Shown one piece after another: positions 1 through 8,284 of a stretch of 64,000 nucleotides of DNA (its first letter is position 1; each line of letters starts with the position of its first letter). The stretch comes from Paenarthrobacter aurescens. Its GTDB lineage: Bacteria; Actinomycetota; Actinomycetes; Actinomycetales; Micrococcaceae. Where the stretch lies: NCBI RefSeq assembly GCF_025421775.1, contig NZ_JAOEFX010000002.1, forward strand, positions 582,075-646,074. Direction: 5' to 3'. The notes beneath the pieces were generated by a model that worked only from the letters and a program-made list of their open reading frames with translations, did not search any database and was not told the DNA's origin. The position numbers and the translations under genes were made by a program.

Positions 1-735
1 GTGGCGTACGCCGCCACCGCTTTTGCCTACGCCCAACTGGGCAATTCCGTTGAAGCCGGCCGGTACCTGGATCTGTACAGAACGTGCAGGGGAGTGGGGA
101 CGTACTTCTCGGAATCCGTGGCTGAGTTCTGTTCGGAGATGGCGGGGCGCTGGATGGGTGATCCCGAAGTGAAGCAGCGGCTCATGGTCCGGGTCCGCAA
201 CGACATCGAGCAGCAGCGGCTCACCACGGCCGGCATCTGCCTGTTCGGCGCCACAGTGGAGGGCACGGACGAGGAATACCGGCTGCTTGAGGAGATCGCG
301 GGACAGCGCCAGGGGCCACTCGCACAAATCTCCGGCAACCTCGCACGCGGCGCACGCACCAGGAGTTCCAAGTCATTACTGGACGCTGCTGATGCCGCAG
401 CTGCCCTGGACTTGCTGGTGGTTGAAGCCAGGTGCGTGGCCATGGCACTTGACTTCGCCCGGGACGCCGGCGAAACGACAGCGGCCCGGACGGCGCAGTT
501 GAGGCTGGAAAGACTGGAGCATTCGGTGTCGGCGTTGCCCATCCAGCCGCGCAGCGACGCGCCGGTACTGACCGAGAGGGAACGCCAGATTGCTAAACTC
601 GCCGGAAAGGGTGTCAGCAACCGTGAAATCGCGATGGATATTGGGGTGTCTGTGCGAACTGTCGAAGGCCATCTGTACCAGGTGTTCACCAAACTCGGTG
701 TTTCGTCTCGAGGCGAGCTCAATGGGCTCCTGTGA
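1..735 (+). CDS. LuxR-family transcriptional regulator, C-terminal part (5' truncated by window edge)
   Basis: The frame is open from the first base, so the 5' end of the gene lies outside the window; the GTG at base 1 is probably an internal valine. What remains is an alpha-helical tail followed by a classic LuxR/GerE helix-turn-helix at about residues 190-244, with LTERERQIAKL, NREIAMDIGVSVRTVEGHLY and FTKLGVSSR. The HTH is close to that of the next gene, which carries the same VSVRTVEGHLY core. By analogy with that neighbour, the missing N-terminal part is probably a STAND-type ATPase module, but this cannot be seen. The stop is 32 bases before the next start, so the two may be cotranscribed. 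The DNA-binding role is secure; the target genes are unknown. Confidence 0.85.
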   Translation: MAYAATAFAYAQLGNSVEAGRYLDLYRTCRGVGTYFSESVAEFCSEMAGRWMGDPEVKQRLMVRVRNDIEQQRLTTAGICLFGATVEGTDEEYRLLEEIAGQRQGPLAQISGNLARGARTRSSKSLLDAADAAAALDLLVVEARCVAMALDFARDAGETTAARTAQLRLERLEHSVSALPIQPRSDAPVLTERERQIAKLAGKGVSNREIAMDIGVSVRTVEGHLYQVFTKLGVSSRGELNGLL

Positions 736-767
736 GGTACCGTCCGTAACTGCGGTGCAGGTTGCCC

Positions 768-3428
768 ATGCGGGCTGAGCATCTTGTTGGCCGGGACGCC
801 GAGCTGGATCTAGCCACTGGGATATTGCGTCAGGAAGGCGCGGGGGCCGTACTCCTGGTAGCGGATCCCGGTATTGGCAAGACGGCCTTGGCCGCCGAAA
901 TCGCGGCCCGCCTGGCAGGGGAAATGGTGGTGATGCGGGTTCACGGCAGCCCGGCTTTGTCCGCTGTGCCCTATGGAGTGCTGGCTCCCTACCTGTTGGA
1001 CCTGCCCATGGAACAGGCCACCTCGCCGGTGGCTATCCTCAGGGAATTCTGGTCCCAGTTCGAGAAGAGGCGTGGCGGCGAAGGCGCCCGCCTGCTGCTG
1101 ATCGTGGACGATGCCCACGACCTCGATGAAGGCAGCACCCAGATCCTGGCCGAGCTGGTGACAGCCGGGTGGGCGCGCCTGGTAGCGACCAGCCGGCCGA
1201 GGCCAGGCCTGCCCGCCGCCCTCCTGCAGCTTTGGTATGACGGACTCGCGGAGCGGCTGGAGCTCCATCCCCTTGATCGTGAGAGTGTCACCGAGCTGGC
1301 GGAGAAGACCCTCGGCGGCACCGTCATGGCCAGTGCCGCCGACGTTCTTCACTCTGTTTCGGAAGGCAACCCACTGCTTCTTCGATGCCTCCTGGATGAC
1401 TCAAAGGCGGACGGAAACCTGGTACGGCGGAACGGAGTCTGGTTCTTCACCCGCGCACTCTCGGGCAGCGGCGAGGGCTTGGCAGACGTAGTGAGAAACA
1501 GGGTGCTCCGGACCAGCGCGGCTGAACGGGAGGCCATGTACGTCATCGCCTTATCCGAACCGGTCCCCGCCGCAGTGCTGGACACACAGATTGGCAGGGA
1601 CACCCTCAGGGCGTTGCTGGACAACCGGCTGGTGCTGTCCACCAACGGACCGGGGAGTCCCCTCAGGATGTGGCATCCCATGTACAGCGAGGCATTACGC
1701 CAGATTGTTTCACCCACCCGCAGCCTTCAGATCCGGCAGAAAATGGTGGAGAGTTTGCAAGCACAGCCTCCCACGGCGGAGGGGCTGCTCCGCTTGGTGA
1801 GCTGGGCGCTGGACTGCGGAGCCGACGTCGACGATGAACAGCTGCTGCAAGCAGCCTTCCTGGCCGCCAAACTGTTCCAGAATCCACTGGCTATGGCGGC
1901 AGCAAGCAGGGTCCGCTCAGAGGCCCTTCGGCCGCGGGCCCGCGCTGTGATGGCCATGGTCCATTACAACGACGGCGACTTCCACAGCGCCGTACGGTTG
2001 TTGGAGCAAGACCTCGGATTCCTGGACGCCGATCCATCAGGGCCCCTGGGTGCAGGGCTGCTGTGGGCCGCTGCCCGCGCGGCCAAGGGGGATTCGTCGG
2101 CAGATATTGCGGCAGACGCCCGGACGGCAGCCAGGACCCTTGTTACGGGGCGGCCTGCGTCAGATCATGTGGCAGGGCTGGTGGAACGGCATGCCCGTGC
2201 CTTGGAATTGGCGGCGCTGGCCCACGATGGCCATTATGCGGAACTCCAGGAAGGCTTGGAGCAGTTCAGGGATGGGCTCGGGGATGATGACCCGGACCTG
2301 GTGATGAACCGGGTCTTCCTGCTTGCCATGGAATGTGAGCTCCTGACGGTCCGGGGCCAAGCTGCCGAAGCAATGGAGGCAGGACGCGCGGCCCTGATGC
2401 TGCTGGACGAGCACACGGATGAGCTCCTGTACTTCAGCGACTTCGTCCTGGTCCGCTACACATTGGCGGCCCTGGAGTCCGGCGATTGGGAGGCCGCCGG
2501 TTCGGCACTGGACCGATACGCCGCCACTTCGGCCATGGGGCTCATAGTTTTTGGTGGAGACATCCAGACACTCAGGGGTATGTCGTTGCTGCGCCAAGGC
2601 CGTCTCGAGCAGGCCACGGAACTGCTGACGCCCGCAGTCGAAGCCCTGCGGGTCAAGGACCCGCAACGGTTGCGGAGCCTGGGTAACGCCCTGGCGTTCT
2701 ACGCAGCGGCCAAGTCCGGCGACACCAGCCTCGCCCATCGCCTCGCCCAGGAAACTGAAGTGGCGGCAGTCGGTGGAGCCTTTGTTGAGGCCCTCGCAGA
2801 GCTCTTCATGCACGCGGGCCGGGAGCTCGTCACCAAGGGTTCAGGGCTGGATAAACTCCGGAGCCTGCCAGAATCGGGGCCCCTGTATCGATCACCCGGT
2901 GTCCTGCTGCAAAACCTGGTACTCAGGGCCGAACTCGGCGACCTGCAGGCCATGGAGTCACTCAAGGAGATGGCCTCGTCCATGTCCGGCGCCTGGGCCG
3001 CAGGTTGGCAGTCGATGGCCGCAGCCCAGCTGGGCGGCGGGGGCCAGGAGTTCGTCAGTGCCGGCAACCTGTTGGCCGCCTCCGGAATGCCTGGACCAGC
3101 CGCGGTGGCCTTCGATAAGGCAGCTTTGTCCTTCGATGCTGAAGGAAAACGCCCGGAGGCGCGGCAGGCAGCGGTGCTCCGGGATGTCAGCGAAGCCAGC
3201 CTCGGAGACACCCTGGTCCACGATCCCGGCACCGAGGCGGACCGCTCCGTGCAGTTGACCCGCCGCGAGCAAGACATTGTGGCGCTGGCAGTGTCAGGTC
3301 TGACTGACCGCCAGATCGCCGAGAAACTCATGGTCTCGGTGCGAACCGTTGAAGGCCACCTTTACCGCAGCTACGCCAAGCTGGGTATCCGCCGGCGCGA
3401 AGATCTGGGTGCTGCCGTACGTCATTGA
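768..3428 (+). CDS. LuxR-family regulator with N-terminal STAND/AAA ATPase domain
   Basis: A large regulator of about 886 residues with the MalT/LAL layout. Near the N-terminus VGRDAELD leads to a Walker A motif, ADPGIGKT (about residues 32-39), and Walker B is LLLIVDDAHD at about residue 107. A long helical-repeat middle follows, then a LuxR HTH in the last 60 residues (LTRREQDIVAL, DRQIAEKLMVSVRTVEGHLY). Proteins of this build usually sense a ligand or partner through the repeat region and use ATP to switch multimerisation; that is family knowledge. A TTG at 762 is in frame but ATG 768 is preferred; no strong Shine-Dalgarno is visible. It lies between two paralogues. The inducer is unknown. 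Confidence 0.85.
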   Translation: MRAEHLVGRDAELDLATGILRQEGAGAVLLVADPGIGKTALAAEIAARLAGEMVVMRVHGSPALSAVPYGVLAPYLLDLPMEQATSPVAILREFWSQFEKRRGGEGARLLLIVDDAHDLDEGSTQILAELVTAGWARLVATSRPRPGLPAALLQLWYDGLAERLELHPLDRESVTELAEKTLGGTVMASAADVLHSVSEGNPLLLRCLLDDSKADGNLVRRNGVWFFTRALSGSGEGLADVVRNRVLRTSAAEREAMYVIALSEPVPAAVLDTQIGRDTLRALLDNRLVLSTNGPGSPLRMWHPMYSEALRQIVSPTRSLQIRQKMVESLQAQPPTAEGLLRLVSWALDCGADVDDEQLLQAAFLAAKLFQNPLAMAAASRVRSEALRPRARAVMAMVHYNDGDFHSAVRLLEQDLGFLDADPSGPLGAGLLWAAARAAKGDSSADIAADARTAARTLVTGRPASDHVAGLVERHARALELAALAHDGHYAELQEGLEQFRDGLGDDDPDLVMNRVFLLAMECELLTVRGQAAEAMEAGRAALMLLDEHTDELLYFSDFVLVRYTLAALESGDWEAAGSALDRYAATSAMGLIVFGGDIQTLRGMSLLRQGRLEQATELLTPAVEALRVKDPQRLRSLGNALAFYAAAKSGDTSLAHRLAQETEVAAVGGAFVEALAELFMHAGRELVTKGSGLDKLRSLPESGPLYRSPGVLLQNLVLRAELGDLQAMESLKEMASSMSGAWAAGWQSMAAAQLGGGGQEFVSAGNLLAASGMPGPAAVAFDKAALSFDAEGKRPEARQAAVLRDVSEASLGDTLVHDPGTEADRSVQLTRREQDIVALAVSGLTDRQIAEKLMVSVRTVEGHLYRSYAKLGIRRREDLGAAVRH

Positions 3429-3451
3429 CGGATGGCGCCATAAGTACTCAC

Positions 3452-3525
3452 AAACCCCGCAGTGCACCACTTGCTGCCGCAGCCGCGGGGAATTTAACCA
3501 ATCAATGGAGTAACGCGCGGGGTTT
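3452..3525 (+). terminator. Terminator-like hairpin with an alternative pairing
   Basis: AAACCCCGC at 3452-3460 can pair with GCGGGGTTT at 3517-3525, which is followed by a short T-rich run (TTC). The same 5' arm can instead pair with GCGGGG at 3485-3490. The first fold resembles an intrinsic terminator for the upstream regulator. The second fold would be mutually exclusive with it. The spacer between the arms is long (56 nt), which lowers confidence in a simple terminator. Confidence 0.4.
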
Positions 3526-3537
3526 TCGTGTCCCAAC

Positions 3538-3567
3538 CAAGTAGTGCCCCACTTGAGGACTGAGTAC
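3538..3567 (+). promoter_or_regulatory. Composite motif CAAGTAGTG-N13-CTGAGTAC
   Basis: CAAGTAGTG at 3538-3546 and CTGAGTAC at 3560-3567 are separated by 13 nt. Nearly the same pair, with a 14-nt spacer, occurs at 16737-16767 upstream of the polysaccharide locus. The first half also forms CAAGT-N8-ACTTG with bases further on (3538-3555). It could be a binding site for a LuxR-type regulator; this is inference from repetition only. Confidence 0.35.
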
Positions 3568-3767
3568 AACAAGGTACCGGGCCCCAAAAAGCTCCAGCGG
3601 AATCGAGTACCAACTACTGGTGTACCCGGTTCGCCACCCCGGCAGTATTGATCTTGGAAGAACGGTTCAGCCCCAAGCATCACCGGGATTCCGAAAGTCG
3701 CATCATCCGCATCGGTGGTCTCTTTGAGCCGATGCACCGGGCACCGCAAGGTGTTCCGGCCCTGGAC

Positions 3768-3828
3768 GAAGCCGGCGGCGACAGAGTCTTCTGAGACCGA
3801 GACTCTCCCCCCAGCCGCCGCCGGCTTC
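3768..3828. repeat. Long inverted repeat, 13-bp perfect arms with inner 7-bp stem
   Basis: GAAGCCGGCGGCG at 3768-3780 is the exact reverse complement of 3816-3828. Inside, AGAGTCT at 3783-3789 pairs with AGACTCT at 3800-3806 around a 10-nt loop. The two stems are separated by 2 nt on one side and 9 nt on the other. No T-run follows, so it is not a typical intrinsic terminator. It lies 72 nt before the next start, where it could sit in the 5' leader of that mRNA. Confidence 0.6.
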
Positions 3829-3899
3829 TAGGCCAGGTAGCCCGCACTTCGCGGAAACCACCCCTCCCGGACCATGGGACTGCTGCAATTGGAGTGCGC

Positions 3900-6335
3900 A
3901 TGCTGCCGGATCCCTGGCTGGACGAAGACACCGTCACAGTCGGGCTGAGGCCATCACAGTTCCCGGACCGTAAGCGGCTTCTCGATATCATCCTTTCCGC
4001 AGTACCGTCCTCCTCCACCAGCGGCATCGTGGTGGTGGGAGACCGAGGATCCGGAAAGAGCCACCTGTTGCTCTCCGTCAAAGCCAGCCTCCCTGAGACC
4101 ATGGACGTCAGAAGCTTCGCAGGTAAATCAGAACTCAAAAGCACCAGCTACGGCGCCTTGGGAACAGTCCTTGAAACAGACGGCGACGAAACCCCGACGC
4201 CGGGACTTCACGTTCTGCGGGCCCTGACCAGCACCCTGGGTGCTGCCGAATATCTCTACACCCCAGCTGTGGGTCGACGCCGGAACAAACGTCAGGCGCA
4301 ACCGGAGCGTCCTCCGCTGGTGCTGTTGGTGGACGACATCCACTACGTCGATCCTGCCTCACTGGCTGTGCTGCTACAGCTCATCCCCGGCTTCGGAGCA
4401 ACCCTTGTGGCTACGGCCGACAGCCGCAGGCCCCTGCCGCCGGATCTCTTCCAGCTATGGGAAGACGGCTTCCTGGAGCACTACTTCCTTCCGCCTCTTA
4501 CCTTCAGCGAGGCCCACGCGCTGTGCGAGGCCGCCCTGGGCGGGCGGGTCCAACGACGGACCAGCAGCCTCCTCGCCGCCATGAGCGGCTTCAATGTGGG
4601 ACTGCTTGGCCTGGCGATCAACGACGCACGCCGTGCCCGTCTCCTGGTGCAGAAGGACGGCTTCTGGACCATCGATGTGAGGGTGCACTGCGACTGGCCC
4701 GGTGTCGTTGCGTATGTGCGGGCCGAAAACGCCGCGCGGCCGCCGGAAGAACGGCAAGCGCTGGAACTCATAGCGCTCGCAGAGCCCGTGGCGCTTGACG
4801 TCGTGGAGCACCACTTCGGCCAGAAGGCCGTTGAACATTTGGTGGCGAGCCAACATATCCGGTTGCTGCCCGGACAGCCACCGCTTGTCCGGACAAGTTC
4901 CTGGCTGCATGGCGAGGGCACCCGGCTGTCCGTGCCGCTGCGGAGGAGCCTGGCCCTCCGCCTGGGTGTCGAAGAACCGGCCCTCACCAGGGAATCGGCG
5001 CCCACGATGCTGCGCTGGGTAACCTGGAGCCTGGACTGTGGCCTGACCCTTTCCGACGAACTCCTGCTGGCCACAGGACCGGCAGCCGACAGGCCGGCAA
5101 CTGCAGAACTGGCAAGACGTGCGGCCGCAGCAGTGTCCGAGGCCAACCACAGGGACGAGGCCAGGCTGCTCAGGGCACGGGCCCTGATCGGCGAAGGCCT
5201 GCTCAGGGAAGCCGCGCCGGAACTTAGGGAACTGGCTGTCGGCGGAGTGTCCGATGACGTCAAGGCCGATGCCAGGCACCGCTTGATGGCGTTGGGACTC
5301 CTCGGCGCGGTGCCGGTTGCTGGGGAGCGCAGTGAGCCGGAATTCGCGGGGGAGCCGCAGGCGACGGCGTCAGGGCTGGTGGTGGAGCACGTCCGGGAAG
5401 CTGAGCGCCTCCTGCTCTCCGGAGCTCCCCCGGAGGCGTTGCAGAGGTCTGCAGCGGCGATGGCAGCCATCGACGCCGATCCGGCCTTGGAAATGTTCCG
5501 GCCAGGAGCGCTGCTACGGCATGTGATGTGCCTGCGGAACAACCTCGCGTGGGACCAAGTGGACTCGCTCCTCGAATGTCCTTCTGCTTTCGTGCTCCCG
5601 TCGCACTTGGCGGTATGCCTGGAAGTGGCCCGGGGATACGCCGAACTCAACCAAGGCCTTCCGCGCGCGGCGCGTGCCACCTTGGAGCCGGTACTTGCTG
5701 AACTGCCCGACGCCGGCCTGCCGCCGGTCCTGGCCCTGGCGGCGTCCATGCTGGCCTACGCGGAGGCCCTGTGCGGAAACGCAGGGCAGGCGATGGAGCG
5801 CGTACGGCAGAGCGCGGCGGCCCTGGTGCATGAGGATCCCGCGGGCCTCTTGCCAATGCTCAGCGCGGCGTATATCGCAGCGGCCCAGGACCAGGCCTCC
5901 GGAAAGCCGGACCATTTGATGGCGTTGGCCGAACACCTCCATGCCGAAGGCAGCGCCTTGATGGAAGCCGAGGTGGTCTCGCTCCTGACGCTTACCCCAG
6001 GCAGTGCCGCCGTCGACGATCTGGTGATCCAGCGCCGCTTGGCAGGACTCGCGGCCGAACTTCACGGTGCGCGCGGGGCAGCGTTGGGGACGTTTGCTTC
6101 GGCCTTGTTGGACAACGACCCCAAGACTCTCGAATCGGCCGGCCGGAGCTTGTCAGCCGACCGGCAGTTTGCCCATGCCGCCATTTGCTACGCACGTGCC
6201 GCCAGCGGATACGAAGCAAAGACGCGCAGTGCAGCCAGCCGCCGGGCCTCGGTGCTCGTTGAGCGGTTGCGTGCTGCCTTTGACAGTGACGCGGTCCCGC
6301 CGCTGGGCTGGGTGCCTGGCAGGGCCGGCAGCTGA
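3900..6335 (+). CDS. STAND-type ATPase paralogue lacking the LuxR helix-turn-helix
   Basis: This 811-residue protein resembles the preceding LuxR/STAND regulator over its ATPase and helical-repeat regions but has no HTH. Walker A is VGDRGSGKSH at about residues 45-55, Walker B is LVLLVDDIHYVD at about 140-151, and PPDLFQLWEDGF matches the PAALLQLWYDGL of its neighbour. The C-terminus ends in an alanine-rich helical segment and GWVPGRAGS where the DNA-binding domain would be. ATG 3900 is chosen because GGAG at 3891-3894 precedes it by 5 nt; an in-frame GTG lies at 3894. It could be a partner or antagonist that forms mixed oligomers with its paralogues, or a degenerate copy. The role is inference; the paralogy is seen. 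Confidence 0.75.
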   Translation: MLPDPWLDEDTVTVGLRPSQFPDRKRLLDIILSAVPSSSTSGIVVVGDRGSGKSHLLLSVKASLPETMDVRSFAGKSELKSTSYGALGTVLETDGDETPTPGLHVLRALTSTLGAAEYLYTPAVGRRRNKRQAQPERPPLVLLVDDIHYVDPASLAVLLQLIPGFGATLVATADSRRPLPPDLFQLWEDGFLEHYFLPPLTFSEAHALCEAALGGRVQRRTSSLLAAMSGFNVGLLGLAINDARRARLLVQKDGFWTIDVRVHCDWPGVVAYVRAENAARPPEERQALELIALAEPVALDVVEHHFGQKAVEHLVASQHIRLLPGQPPLVRTSSWLHGEGTRLSVPLRRSLALRLGVEEPALTRESAPTMLRWVTWSLDCGLTLSDELLLATGPAADRPATAELARRAAAAVSEANHRDEARLLRARALIGEGLLREAAPELRELAVGGVSDDVKADARHRLMALGLLGAVPVAGERSEPEFAGEPQATASGLVVEHVREAERLLLSGAPPEALQRSAAAMAAIDADPALEMFRPGALLRHVMCLRNNLAWDQVDSLLECPSAFVLPSHLAVCLEVARGYAELNQGLPRAARATLEPVLAELPDAGLPPVLALAASMLAYAEALCGNAGQAMERVRQSAAALVHEDPAGLLPMLSAAYIAAAQDQASGKPDHLMALAEHLHAEGSALMEAEVVSLLTLTPGSAAVDDLVIQRRLAGLAAELHGARGAALGTFASALLDNDPKTLESAGRSLSADRQFAHAAICYARAASGYEAKTRSAASRRASVLVERLRAAFDSDAVPPLGWVPGRAGS

Positions 6336-6423
6336 CGTGCTGAACGGCACACCTGCTGCACCGCACGTCCGGAGTCTGCGTGGGATAATGGGGAGTCCCT
6401 GAAGGATTTCCAAGGAGCGCCCC

Positions 6424-7749
6424 TTGACTGCCGTATCAACCCCCGCCTCACTGCAACGGTCCGTGCATGCCATGGACAACGCGGAGGTTTTGCGGATCCG
6501 GAATGACTTCCCGGTGCTGGATCAGCTGGTCAACGGAAAACCCTTGATCTACCTGGATTCCGGTGCCACGTCGCAGAACCCGCTCAGCGTCATCGAAGCC
6601 GAGCAGGAGTACTACGAGCAACGCAACGCTGCTGTTCACCGCGGCGCACACCACCTCGCGGTGGAAGCCACCGAGGTTTTTGAGGACGCCCGCCAGACCG
6701 TGGCCGACTTCGTTGGTGCGCAGTACGAGGAAACCGTGTGGACTTCCAACGCCACGGAGGGTCTCAACCTCATCAGCTATGCCCTTTCCAACGCTGCTCT
6801 GTGGGCGGCACAAGGCCGTGGTGCTTCCGCACTGAAGGACCTTGTCATTGGCCCGGGCGACGAGATCGTGGTCACCGAGATGGAGCACCACGCCAACCTC
6901 ATCCCTTGGCAGGAACTGGCGTTCCGGACAGGCGCCACACTCAAGTACATTCCCGTCAGTGACGACGGGACACTGATGCTCGACGCTGCAGCTGACATCG
7001 TGGGGGAGCGGACCAAGCTCCTGGCTTTCACCCATGCTTCCAACGTGCTGGGCACCATCAACCCGGTGGCAGAGCTCGTTGCCCTCGCCCGCCGCGTCGG
7101 TGCGCTGGTGGTCCTGGACGCTTGCCAGTCCGTGCCGCACATGGCCGTCAACGTCAAAGAGCTGGACGTCGATTTCGCCGTGTTCTCGGGGCACAAGATG
7201 CTGGCGCCCACCGGCGTTGGTGTGCTCTACGGCAAGCAGGAGCTCCTGGACGTACTGCCGCCGTTCCTGACCGGCGGTTCCATGATCACCACCGTCACCA
7301 TGGAGCGGGCGGAATATCTGCCCGCGCCGCAGAGGTTCGAGGCCGGAACCCAGCGCATCTCGCAGGCCGTGGCCTTGGCTACCGCAGTAAACTACCTCAG
7401 CGAGACGGGTATCGACCGGATCCACGCATGGGAAACCACGCTGGGGCAGCGCCTTGTTAAGGGGCTTGAAAGCATCGACGGCATTCGTGTCGTCGGCCCC
7501 GCTTCGGGATCCGAGCGGATCGGATTGGCCGCCTTCGACGTCGCCGGTGTCCACGCCCACGACGTCGGGCAGTTCCTTGATGATCGGGGCATCGCCGTCC
7601 GGGTTGGCCACCACTGCGCCCAACCCCTGCACCGCCGTTTGGGATTGACGGCAACTACCCGCGCCAGCACTTACCTTTACAACACCACGGACGACGTCGA
7701 TGCCTTCCTCGACGCGGTTTCGGGGGTCCGGGCCTACTTCCAGGCCTGA
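6424..7749 (+). CDS. sufS: SufS-type cysteine desulfurase
   Basis: A PLP enzyme of 441 residues that removes sulfur from cysteine for iron-sulfur cluster assembly. PLP lysine K258 lies in VFSGHKMLAP, the cofactor-binding LDACQS is at 231-236, HASNVLG at 204-210, and the persulfide cysteine C398 is in VGHHCAQPLHRRLG, as in group II (SufS) desulfurases. The start is TTG 6424, preceded by AAGGAG at 6412-6417; ATG codons at 6472 and earlier in-frame positions have weaker ribosome sites. A GATAAT-like -10 element lies near 6385. It is followed by its sulfur acceptor SufU 61 bp downstream. The sufBCD scaffold genes are not in the window. Confidence 0.95.
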   Translation: MTAVSTPASLQRSVHAMDNAEVLRIRNDFPVLDQLVNGKPLIYLDSGATSQNPLSVIEAEQEYYEQRNAAVHRGAHHLAVEATEVFEDARQTVADFVGAQYEETVWTSNATEGLNLISYALSNAALWAAQGRGASALKDLVIGPGDEIVVTEMEHHANLIPWQELAFRTGATLKYIPVSDDGTLMLDAAADIVGERTKLLAFTHASNVLGTINPVAELVALARRVGALVVLDACQSVPHMAVNVKELDVDFAVFSGHKMLAPTGVGVLYGKQELLDVLPPFLTGGSMITTVTMERAEYLPAPQRFEAGTQRISQAVALATAVNYLSETGIDRIHAWETTLGQRLVKGLESIDGIRVVGPASGSERIGLAAFDVAGVHAHDVGQFLDDRGIAVRVGHHCAQPLHRRLGLTATTRASTYLYNTTDDVDAFLDAVSGVRAYFQA

Positions 7750-7810
7750 CAACACGGTCCCCTGGGGGCACCGTCCACTCACTACTTCCTCAGAACAGGC
7801 ACCAAGCACC

Positions 7811-8263
7811 ATGAGTCTTGACCAGCTGTACCAGCAGATCATCCTGGACCACTCCAAGCAGCGGCATGGCAGCGGACTGGCGGATACGGCGGCTCCCGAA
7901 GGGGCCGCCACCGGCCAATCGCACCAGCTGAACCCGGTCTGCGGGGACGAAGTAACGCTGCGGCTTGCCGTTGCGGACGGAACCGTCCAGCAGATCAGCT
8001 GGGATGGTGCGGGCTGCTCCATTTCCATGGCCTCGGCCTCGGTGCTCAGCGAACTGGGGGAAGGTATGTCCGTGGCGGAATTGCATTCTGTCATTGACAA
8101 CTTCCGGGAAGTTCTCCGTTCCCGCGGGAAAGTTCAGGCGGACCCGGAGATTCTGGGCGACGCCGCCGCGTTCGAGGGCGTCGCCCGCTACGCAGCCCGC
8201 GTGAAATGCGCCATGATCTCCTGGGTTGCCGCGGAAGACGCACTGAACCAGGCCACCTCCTAG
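7811..8263 (+). CDS. sufU: SufU-type iron-sulfur cluster assembly sulfurtransferase
   Basis: A 150-residue NifU/IscU-fold protein of the Gram-positive SufU type. It accepts persulfide sulfur from SufS through a zinc site. The expected ligands are visible: C44 and D46 in NPVCGDEV, C69 in DGAGCSISMAS and C133 in VKCAMISW. The SufU-typical insertion between the second and third cysteines is present. ATG 7811 matches the usual N-terminus (MSLDQLYQQIILDH). An in-frame extension upstream reads through the SufS terminus and is not needed. It is convergent with nhaA, whose stop lies 22 bp away. Confidence 0.93.
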   Translation: MSLDQLYQQIILDHSKQRHGSGLADTAAPEGAATGQSHQLNPVCGDEVTLRLAVADGTVQQISWDGAGCSISMASASVLSELGEGMSVAELHSVIDNFREVLRSRGKVQADPEILGDAAAFEGVARYAARVKCAMISWVAAEDALNQATS

Positions 8264-8284
8264 CCCTTCCGAAGCACCCGCGCG

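Larger units (their letters stand above)
3429..3899 (+). promoter_or_regulatory. 471-bp structured intergenic region between two LuxR/STAND paralogues
   Basis: No convincing coding frame lies here. The region holds a terminator-like hairpin just after the upstream stop, a long inverted repeat with 13-bp arms near the 3' end, and several AGTAC/ACTAC half-sites: AAGTACTCAC near 3442, CAAGTAGTG at 3538, CTGAGTAC at 3560, and GAGTACCAACTACTGG near 3606. The half-sites recur in the promoter region at 16659-16888. The region probably carries the promoter of the downstream HTH-less paralogue. No -35/-10 pair could be assigned. Confidence 0.5.
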
